NCBI RefSeq assembly: GCF_000189635.1
Contig: NW_002476302.1
Location: 186,001 to 250,000 of the forward strand
Source of the DNA: Tetrahymena thermophila SB210
Taxonomy: Eukaryota > Ciliophora > Oligohymenophorea > Hymenostomatida > Tetrahymenidae
Length of the DNA stretch: 64,000 nt
Direction: 5' to 3'
Every line of letters begins with the position of its first letter. Position 1 is the stretch's first letter. The notes under the pieces are model-generated. The model saw only the letters and a program-made list of their open reading frames with translations, did not search any database and was not told where the DNA came from. Both the position numbers and the translations under genes were made by a program. Positions 49,083 through 58,913 of this stretch are shown here, one piece after another.

Positions 49083-51682
49083 AGCTGATTTTAAATCTCT
49101 GAAATGTAGTCTTAAAAAGTGAAATACACGACGTAGCAAAAATGTTTTGAAAAAAGAAAGTGCTTGAGGAAATAGTTATCGCTCTGGGTGCTTTGGTTGC
49201 AGAAATCCTTTTAGTTTGAAAAACCTCTTTGATTATCTTCGATTAATTTTATTTTGAAAAAAAAATTAATTAAAAGTTAATAAATTTATTAATATAATAA
49301 ATAATTATAAAATTTCTTAATATAATTCCATTCCTTAAATCTCTTAAATCAAATTTTTTCTAAAATAAATCGCAAAGTATAATAATAATTATCTTTATTA
49401 TTATTATTATCATTAAAAAACCTATTATTTTTTCAATCTTTATCTGTCTGCCACCTTCAAGCTTGCTTTCTTTCCAAGCTTCCTTTTTCCTTTGATATTT
49501 AACATAAATAAACCCACTACTCTCTTCCTGTTTAAAGCTTATACTCTTTTATTGACTCTTTAATTTTACAGATATTTATAAAAATAAATCAATTAAGTAT
49601 TATTTGACAACAAAAATCACCATATTTTAATTTTATTATTCTTTATGGATAGGATTTTAAATATCAGTTAGATATTGGCCAAGCTGCTAGAATGCTTCGA
49701 AAATATTGTATTTTACCCCAATTAATTACAAACTTATGTCAATTTAATTGATCAATTAAAATAATTAAAATAAATTTTAAGAATAATATTTTAAATGATT
49801 TTATGAAAAGCAAATACATTTTAAAAAGCCTTATCTTAATTACAGCAAAAGATCTTATTATTACTTATTCTTAGATTGATTGGTTGATTATAAAAGAATT
49901 TGTTTATAAGTAAAGCCAATAGGCGCATTCCAAATAAAAAATATTTTTTTAATGGTTGAATTAGAAAATAATTATTTTTTACATAAAAAAAAGTTATTTT
50001 TCTAATTTTCTGAAAGGGAATTGATGAATTCTCTTTACACTCTCCCATAAAAAAAGGATATTTTTATTATCTCTAAAAGATTATAGCTGATGTAGAGAGA
50101 GAAGAAAAAAAAAAAGCATATGTAATTTAGTATGTGTAAATAAAAATTACTTAATTGAATCACAAAAATAATTTGTAAATTTTGCTTTAAATTCTAAATA
50201 GAGTTAAGCTAGACTCAAATAAAATGTTTAATAAAATTATTTAATTCTTATTTATACACTATTTCTGTCATTTAAAATTATAATTTTTTCTTGACTATTT
50301 ATTTGCTTTAAAGCATAAATAAATATCCTCTCTCTTCTTATACACTAATTTTTACTCTTTCTTCTTTATTTTAGATTTACCACAAAAAAAAATTGGATCT
50401 ATCTATCGACCACAATTTCCGAAAGAACCTTATAATAAAATATATTAAAACAAAATATTTTAACAAACAATCACTCGAAGATGAAAAATAATGCTTAAAA
50501 CTTTAAAGCACAATTTTAAGTATTATCTAACAAATCTAAAAATTTTAAATTTATCTATTTCATTTTAAATAAATGCTATCTCTGACACACCGCACTAATT
50601 ATATGCTGGGGGACTTTAAGTAAAAGAGTCTTAATGGCTTAATAATCCCTAAGATAGTTTTTATGAATAATCTACATAAAAGATTGCTCTTCATTTAAAT
50701 AATATATTTTAGAGTAATTTCATTTAATTTGAGCTTTTATCTTTTCATCAATTTAAAAAATAAAGTTAGTCCCATGTATATTTATCTTTATTTATTTATC
50801 TCCACTATTCTCCCCACCGAATTTATCATAACTTAATTATAGTCTAAATAATAAATTTACTAAATAACAAAATGTTTATTTGTTAGGTAAAATAAAAAAA
50901 TTTTATCCTAATTCATTTTTAAATTATTTAGTTTATTAATCAAAAAATAAAATTAAAATTAATTTTTATTTTTAAGCCTTTTTAAATGTTTTTCTTGAAA
51001 AAAGCTATAAAATACAAATTAATTTCTAAAAAGATTACTTTTTAAGTATGAAACTTAATTAGCACCAATGAATGAATCTAAAATAAGTTAAATTCAATAA
51101 CTCTTATTAAGTTTTTAAATATTAAATTTTATTATCAAGCGAGGTATTCTGTTTAAAAATATTAAAAATATATAATGAATGAAAGTAAAAAAAGTTGAAT
51201 TCAATAACTCTTATTAAGTTTTTAAATATAAAATTGAATTATCAAGCGAAATATTCTGTTTAAAAATATTTAAAATAATGAAGTAGAAAGAATAATAAAT
51301 TAATTAGTTAAGATGCTATTTAATCACTAACAAATTAGAGAGTTGAAAATCAATAAAAGAAAAGAAAGAGTAAAGAATTTTGATTAGGTGTTAAAGTAAG
51401 ATTTAAATGTTTTTAAATTCTACATAAAACACACAGAAGCAATTTAATATTTAAATTGAGTATTTTAATAAACAATTTTTGAATGAACGAATGAATAAAT
51501 GAATGATTAATAAAATAAATTATTTTTAAATCTCTAAAACAAATAAATAAATAAAAGCAAACAATCATAAGTGAATGAATGAATAGGTTATTTTATTTGT
51601 CTGTTTAGAATTTATCAAATAATTTTTTGCTCAAAGCTTCAAATCACCCAAACTTTCACTATTTACAAGTTTACTCATTCAC
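49083..51682. other. Long intergenic region, 2.6 kb
   Basis: Mostly AT-rich spacer between minus-strand genes. 49083-49255 is more GC-rich and open in one minus-strand frame upstream of the small tentative gene, but lacks an ATG. 50579-50690 is another GC-richer island of unknown nature. A two-copy duplication is at 51085-51285. The minus frame at 49836-50048 looks like chance. No protein gene could be supported. Confidence 0.55.
51085..51285. repeat. Two-copy tandem duplication, unit about 107 bp
   Basis: Copies begin at 51085 (AAGTTAAATTCAATAACTCT) and 51192 (AAGTTGAATTCAATAACTCT). Both contain TTATTAAGTTTTTAAATAT, TTATCAAGCGA and ATTCTGTTTAAAAATATT. Copy 2 is slightly shorter. Non-coding. 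Confidence 0.9.
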
Positions 51683-54335
51683 TCATTCAGTTTTAACTTT
51701 CTTATTTTTCTAAAATTGATGCTTTCCTTGTTATTTATTAAATGGTCTATTTTTCTAATGCTTATTGAATTTGTTAAACTTTTTGTTGTTTTAGTTGTTA
51801 TTCTTTCCTTTAAAATCCTTTACTTTCTTTTCTGCTTTTTCTTCTACTTCTACTTCTTCTTCTACTTCATTTTCAGTCTTTTAAGCATTATTATTTTTTT
51901 AGGGTTTTTATTATTCTTTCTTTTCTTACTATTTGTTCAAAGGCTACTTGGCAACTTGTTCAGTATTCTTTTACTCTGACTTTTAATTTTACTTCTTTTA
52001 ACCATTTTTTTTATCTTGCTTTTACTCCTTAGCAGCAGCAGGCTTTTCTTCAACTTCTTCTTCAACATTTTCTTCTTCATCTTATTATTTTACTTAATTA
52101 TTCTATTTTTCTTTCTTTTCTTAGGCCTTTTGAGCTAATTTCTTTTCTTTTTTAGATAATTTCTTTTCACCGTTTGCTTAATCGTTAGATTCCTTCTTTA
52201 CTTATTTGTTATCTTATTTTTTAACTTAAGTTTCATTTTATGCCTTCTTTTCTCCCTTGGGCTTCTTCTAATCCTTTTTAGCTTATTTGCTTTACTCTTC
52301 ATTTTCTTTTTAGTCGGTTTCTTCAGTCTTCTCTATTTTTTCTTGTTCCTTTTCTTCATTCCAATCATAATCTTCACCATTTGCTGTTACTTCAATCACA
52401 CCTTATTGTCCTTTTTGAACCTTAAGCTTGTGATCACTTTTCTTATTTTTATTATTAATATTCACATTTTCTACATCTTCGTTTTCCATAGCATCTAAGT
52501 GATCATTGACTACTTCCTATTTAGTAACTCTAGGTCCGTTTTCTAATTTTTTTAATTTGGCAACATAAAAACCATCCATATTATGAACGTGAGGTAAAAT
52601 TCTTCTAGTCTTTTTGAGTTGAGGGTCAAATCTCTTATCCTAATATTTTGTATAACCTTCTTCACCAACTTCAATTCCCATATCTACTAATTTAACGAAT
52701 CTGTTTTTAAGAGCATAGTCTACAACACTCTCGTTTTCTTAAACTGTAACACTACAAGTGGAATATACAACATAACCACCCTTCTTGCAACAATCGATGG
52801 CAGAAAGAATTAATTCTCTTTGTAAGTGAGCATGCTTTTGGACGTCAATCAATTACTAATTAAAAAAATATTAATTTTTAAATAAAATTTAATTAAAATT
52901 TTTAATTTAATTTTAATAGTTTAATTTATAATATTACCTTAGTAGCTTTAACAGAGGGATCTCTTGCGATAATACCTAAACCAGTACAAGGTGCATCAAG
53001 AAGAACTCTATCACAATTATGAATAACTTTATTGAGCTTTCTTCCATCATAATTAGTTACAATACAGTTGTTAATACCCATTCTCTAAACATTGAAAATC
53101 AAGGCCTATTTTGATAAATTATAAAAATTAACTCCAAATTCATCATAGAATAAATTTATAAATAAATACTTTGTTTCTATCAGCCTTAACGTCATTAGCG
53201 AATAAAACACCAGTGTTTTTCATAAGCTAAGCTATGTAAGTAGTTTTACCACCAGGAGCAGCAGCCATATCAAGAATCTTTTCGTTAGGTTAAGGAGCCA
53301 AGGCAATGACTGGCAAGAAAGAAGAGGCACTTTAGAGCATGTAATGACCAGCAAGATATTCAGGGGTAGCACCGATAGGAACTTTAGAATCGTATATTTT
53401 CAAACCAACTTTGGTCCATTCAGCTAAGCTGTCTAAGTTAACACCTCTTTAAATAAGGATTTATGCAAGTTCTTTTCTACGAGTTTTCAAGGTGTTAGTT
53501 CTGATAGTTAAAGGTCTTTGTTGTTCATTTGATTCAAAGAATTAAACAAGCTTTTAAAGTTAATATAAGTAAGATTAATATTTAATATTAATTGCATAAA
53601 TAAATTTGCTCTATGTTCTACTTTTATTGATTTTTTTTTTTTAAGAATTCAAAAATTTTAAAAATAAAATGTAAAAACAAATGTTTTACTTCATTAGGAT
53701 TAAACATGGTCATAAATAATTAGACTAAATCACGGTTGTAGTTGTAATATTGCATAAAGTATTCAGTTAATTCTTCCAAATAACTTTATCTGCTACGACC
53801 ATCCTTGCTATTTTCTTTGAATTTAGATAAGATGTGTAAAATGTCATTGATCTTCATGTTTAAAATGGCTTAATCTGGTTAACCTTTCAATCCCATCATA
53901 TATTATTCCTTTGCCTGTTAAATAAAAAATCATTTTATTCAATACTCCCAATGATTAAATAATTATAAAAATAATGAATTTTATCAATTCAAATTTAATT
54001 ACCTTTGCTTCCATATCTCCTTCATCTTCATCGTCACTCTTATCATTGGGAAGTTTTCTTGGGAGCTTGCTATTGGGTTAAAGCTTAGGTATTTCTTCAC
54101 CATCTTCATCTAATTCTTCGTCTTCATCATCTTCATCATCATCACCTTCTTCTAAATCTTCACCATCATCATGTTCTTCTTCATCTTCAATATCTTAACC
54201 ATCTAAATCGTCACCTTCTTCAAAGTCATCTTCCTCTTCTTGGTCAATTTCATCACTATCTTCTTACTCTTATTCTTCTTATTGTTTTCTAAGTAATTCC
54301 ATTTATTTCTTTAACTCTTTCTTTGTTGGTCCCAT
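51683..54335 (-). CDS. NOP2: NOP2/NSUN1 nucleolar rRNA (cytosine-5) methyltransferase
   Basis: SAM-dependent methyltransferase that modifies 25S/28S rRNA and supports 60S subunit assembly in the nucleolus. Exons 54335-54003, 53914-53690, 53550-53170, 53105-52938 and 52855-51683 give 759 residues. Seen in order: acidic N-terminal region rich in Asp/Glu, [33 protein letters not shown], the SAM motif [12 protein letters not shown], the catalytic-region DAPCTGLG with its Cys, [18 protein letters not shown] with the second Cys, [20 protein letters not shown] and GFYVAKLKK. The last 200 residues are a Lys/Glu/Asn/Gln-rich tail ending in a basic stretch, typical of nucleolar proteins. Introns are 64-139 bp. 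Stop TGA at 51685-51683. Confidence 0.95.
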
Positions 54336-55246
54336 TTTATAATAGTTTATTTATAAAGTTGATTTTATTTATTGTTTTTGCTTTGTTTTGTGGTTGATTA
54401 ATTATTATGTTTATCCTTTTACTATTTATTTTTTTACTCTAAATAGAATTATTGCTTTAAATGGTACATTCAAAATAAAAAAGGATCTTAAATTTATGCA
54501 AAATATATTTATACTTCTAAACGAATAGTTTCTTAAATAATTAAATCTTTCAAAATCTTCATATTTGTTGCAAATAAAGCCAACTCATTTTACATAATAT
54601 TTTGGAGTATAAAATTATTTTGCTTCTGATAAATTACTAGAAAAATTTTCAATTTAATTTAAATTAAATTTAATATATATTATAGATTTTATTTTTTGCT
54701 TACTTTAAAATCTAAACTTAAAATATTCAATAAAGATTTAAATTAAACTCAATAAATAATTAAATAGATTTTTTATATTGAATAATTCCTGAAAATTTAC
54801 AATAATTATTTATATCCTTACTAGATTATTTTTTACACAAAATTAATCTAAAAAAATTTATTATTAATTTTTATCACAACCTTATTACATAAACGATGTA
54901 GTCACAACATTTAATTAATTATTCGTAGTGAAAACTAGTTAAAAATATTCATTTTCTTTTTGATTAATCCTCTAAAATTACATTTTGAATTTCATAAATC
55001 GTTAAAAGATAAAAATATTTAAATGAAATAAAATCATCAATTTTTTATTTAAAATATAAAATAAATTTATGATAAATTAATAAACTTAAATATACTTAAA
55101 TCTAACTAACTAATTTTTGTATGATTAATAAAAATTTATTTAATAACAGAAAAAATAAGAAGAATCTATCTATCTATCTTTCTTTCTTTCTATGTATTTG
55201 TTATTTATGATTAGGAAAGATTAATGTTTGATTTTTGTTTGGAAAC
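54336..55246. other. Intergenic spacer, 0.9 kb
   Basis: AT-rich spacer upstream of NOP2 and downstream of the TFIIB-like gene; includes a CTAT/CTTT run near 55165-55192. No gene seen. Confidence 0.7.
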
Positions 55247-56221
55247 TCAATTTCTTGAAAGATTTGAGTAATCTTTCCAATTATACTATTAGTACTTTAT
55301 TCCATTAAATAAAGTAATTAAGTTTGGTAAAATTGAGTTTTCATAGAATTTTTTAATAGTTCCATCAGATTTTTCGCATACTTTTGATAAATCTTTTAAA
55401 GTTTTATTATTTAAATCGGGATTATTGCTTAATTTAGTAACAGCATAAAGTGCAGCAGCTGCCTTAGTTTAATCTTACTCACCGTTTGAAATCTGGCTTT
55501 CTTTAATTTACTGACAAAGGGCTAGATATCCTTTTTTGTCATTTTCGTTAAGAGAAAGTTATTTGGAGTATTCTTCTGCATATGTTTTTAAATCAACCTT
55601 ATCAAATAAAATTTCTACGATTTTTTGTTTATCTTCGAATTGATTTTTCTTGATATTTTCTAATTCTTTTTCTACATCTTCGAGCTTTATTCCAGCTACA
55701 TTACAAATACTTTTTAGGTTTAGCATGGCCTCATCAATTTTTAAAAGTCTCACAAAAATGTAAATTGCGATGACACCTCTCCTTTTAAGCTATGAAGAGT
55801 TAGCTTCTTTCTCCTTAGTTTAATTTGGATTACAGTAATCCATATTTTGTAAAATATTGAAATAATTTTCTATCTCAAAGATTTCTCTTTTTTCGAATTA
55901 TAAATACTCACACCATTTGTTGAGTTGCTTGCGTATATTTTTTTTATCATCTTCATCAGCTTTTCTTTTTTTCTTGCCTGTTTATTCATCAAAGACGTCT
56001 CTGCCGATTTTTAATACAATGTCTTTTCCATCTTAGACCAAACCTCTCATTTTATTCATTTAATCAGGATCGTTTTCATAGTTGTTGACTTCTTGCTCAA
56101 AAGTTTTGTAGTGACTTTCAACAACATAGCCGCATGAAAAACATTTTACGTTGCCCTTAATACGATCGTGTCTCACTTTCTAGCTGTGGCACTTAATGCA
56201 CTCTTCATTTTCGTCACTCAT
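55247..56221 (-). CDS. Divergent TFIIB-family general transcription factor
   Basis: Predicted nuclear factor of the TFIIB/BRF/TAF1B family that bridges a TATA-binding complex and an RNA polymerase. Single exon, 324 residues, TGA at 55249-55247. Residues 8-30 are a TFIIB zinc ribbon with Cys8, Cys11, Cys27 and Cys30 (CIKC...CFSC) ending CGYVVES, matching the CGLV-type end of TFIIB ribbons. A B-reader-like linker follows (YENDPDQMNKMRGLVQDGKD). After a basic patch (TGKKKRKADEDDKKNIRKQL) come two helical regions that resemble degenerate cyclin folds: LKRRGVIAIYIFVRLLKIDE and TKAAAALYAVTKLSNNPDLN. The cyclin folds are weak, so this is not ordinary TFIIB. It may be a ciliate paralogue or a Pol I/III-type factor. 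Confidence 0.78.
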
Positions 56222-56589
56222 TTACACTTCTCCTTCTTTTTTGATTATTTTATTGAAATTATAAAAATTTATTTATTTTTTTTATTTTATTTCTGTATTT
56301 GTCTATTTACTTAACATTAAAATTTTCAGCCACTGAGGATTATTTAAATAGGGTTTAATTAAAAACCTATACTTTCTTCTAATTCTACCTATTAAATCAA
56401 AATCATTAAAAGATCTTAACAAAATTATTTTATAAAAAATAAAATAAAATTAAAATTTTTTTCACTGAAAAAAAAAATTTTTTTTAAATCAACAAGAAAG
56501 GATTTAGTTTTATGAAAGTTCAAAGCTCAAAGCCTAAAAATAGTGTACTATATAAATAAATAAGGATAAATGCATACAAATAGAGTCAG
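56222..56589. other. Intergenic spacer
   Basis: 368 bp AT-rich spacer between two minus-strand genes; nothing recognised. Confidence 0.6.
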
Positions 56590-57504
56590 TCAGTTAGTTA
56601 ATTAAATTTAAACATGAGTTTTTGGAATTGGTATATATAATAGGATCAAAATATTCGTCAAAATTTTAGAGGGTTTAAATGAATAATTTAAAGTTTTTGA
56701 AAAAACAAAAATACAGAAAACATCAACTAAGATGCAATCTATTTAATTATTCATCTAAAGTAAGTTGCTCTGCTTCTCTCCTTTAGGAAATAGGGAACAT
56801 TACTATTTTATAAAACACATTAATTTTATGTAAGAGTAAACTTCAAATGCTCTTTAAGCATTATATGAAAATAAAAATTTATTTAAAATAAATATTTACT
56901 CTTGATAGTAGTTACCACAGCTTTATGTGTATTTATTTGGAGTGTTTAATTGGGATTGTGGTGGTGAAGGACCAAGAATTTACTTTACAATATTGTAATC
57001 ATATTATTCGTATTGCTAAGAATTATTTAAGTTAGCAAAATTTGTAAAGGACAAGCGCTTATTAGGTTAAAATGGTGGAGAATAAGTAGAATAATCATAA
57101 GAAGAATAAGGTTCTGGAATTGTAAGGGGAGGTATATTCAAATAATTCTTGTTAAAAGTGTATTAATTTTAGTAGTCTTATTAAACACATTAATTATAAT
57201 TTCCATATGCTTGATCATAAATGTTATTTCTAGGAGATTAATAACTTGCTCTTTACTTCAGAAAATTTATTGCCATTTCTTGTCTTTGAATTCTCTCAAT
57301 CTCTTTTTGCTGTCTATATATATATTTATTAGTTTAAATTAGATAGATTATAAGAGTGTAATTATGAATTGAGGATTATATAGGACTGAATATTGATTTT
57401 ATATCATATGAAAGTTAAATATACTTTTTTTATCCAATTTTGTAAGACAAAATGATGATTAAAGGGACTAAGACTATGATGAGTCCAATAGTAATTTAAT
57501 GCAT
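56590..57504 (-). CDS. Putative single-span membrane protein, Tyr/Pro/Asn-rich
   Basis: Exon 1 (57504-57425) encodes an N-terminal hydrophobic anchor, ITIGLIIVLVPLIIILSY, followed by basic residues. An intron at 57314-57424 joins in phase to an exon reading QQKEIERIQRQEMAINFLKQ, then a Tyr/Asn/Pro-rich region (PEPYSSYDYSTYSPPFQ and ILGPSPPQSQLNTPNKYTQ). The frame stays open to TGA at 56592-56590, giving up to 267 residues. The last 100 residues may include a 48-bp intron near 56857-56904 or may be misassigned. The frame is also open upstream of the chosen Met with basic presequence-like sequence but no ATG. No family recognised. Confidence 0.55.
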
Positions 57505-58913
57505 TGAAATTCCACAAGTTATATGATTATTCAGAGCTGTTTTGTTTCTGATTTAGCTGAAATTTTAGACACTCTATAAGGTCTTTTTTGGAAGTTTATT
57601 GTTAGAAAATCTTCTTAATTTTTAGGTTTGTAAAAAAAAGTGTATCTACTAATTTTTTTTACAATATTTATTTTAAGAATAAAAGAAATTATGCAAAATC
57701 TTAATTCGAAAAATTGATTTAATGAAAATCACCGTATTTATTTATTTATTTTAACGTTAATATTTCCAATTTTTACAAATTATGAAAATAAATATTTTTT
57801 TAAATAATACTTGTCTGTCAAGAGCAATTAGAATTATTCATTTTTCAAAAAGCTTCAATAGCAAAATTTTTCTTCAAAGGAATTAAAAAAATTATTTATT
57901 AAGGATTGTTAAATAAAGTTTTAAAATAATTTTTAATAACATAATTATGTTAATAAAAAAAATAATTAATTAAATTTATTTCTTTTTCATTTTAAGAAGA
58001 AATTAGCAATTAATTAAATTTATTTCTTTTTTTAAGCATAAAATTTATGTTAAAGTTAGTTTTTATTTATAACATGATAAAATTATAATCGAAATTTACT
58101 TTGAATAATTCTAAAAAAGTTTCATAGGAAATTTTCTATTTTAAATATTAAATGTAAAAAAAATTAGAACTTTATTTTAAGAGATTATTAAATATAGAAC
58201 AATATTTTATTATATTTTTAGGTAAAATAAAAAGTAAAGCTGAAAATAAATGGTAAGATAAGTGATGTAAATTAAATATGAAAAGAAAGATTTAAAAATG
58301 AGATCTGTATTATAAAAATAAATAAAATACAAACCATTTTAATATTTACGAAAACTTTTTTTAAAAGTATTTTTTATGAAAATTAAAGCTTTAATATATT
58401 TGTTTTACAGTAAAGATGCATTAGAAAATATTAATAGTGTATATTAACATAAATGAAATAACTAAATAATTAAATAGCGATGTTTTTATATTTGCATATA
58501 ACAAATTTTTTATAATGTACTTATTTATTACTCATTCATAAAATCTTGCAAATAAAAGTGAGTAATTGCATTTAAATTTATATAAAGGTGAAAAGGAGAT
58601 ACTCTAAATATACAAAAAATTTGATAATAAACAATAGATGAAAGAAGGAACTATAAAGAATGACTTGATTAATAATTGATTGATTTGATTTATTGATTTC
58701 GTTCTTTTAATTAATTAATTAAAGAATGAATAAAAGTGATAAAAAATAAAATAAAAAAGCTAGTTAACAAAAATTTTATTATTTTTTTGTAATTAAGCAA
58801 TAATACATTTATTTATTTCTAAAACTAATAATAAAAAATTAGAAAACAAAAAATTTAATTAATAAAAGCACGATAGTATTAAGATAAAAGCATAAATTAC
58901 ATAAGGTTAGGTT
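57505..58913. other. Intergenic region, 1.4 kb, between divergent genes
   Basis: Uniformly AT-rich DNA, presumably with the promoters of both flanking genes. Contains a short direct repeat of the TTAATTAAATTTATTTCTTT type near 57963-57985 and 58012-58030. No gene seen. Confidence 0.65.

Noticed and set aside
49208-49224. AAAAACCTCTTT resembling the Tetrahymena chromosome breakage sequence
   Set aside because: Only about 11 of 15 positions match by eye, including just the 3' half, and breakage sites are removed from macronuclear DNA.
49836-50048. 70-residue minus-strand frame in the long spacer
   Set aside because: Low GC, no recognisable motif or splice partners; looks like chance.
51716-51979. 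87-residue very hydrophobic plus-strand frame resembling a membrane protein
   Set aside because: Exactly antisense to the Lys/Glu-rich C-terminal tail of NOP2.
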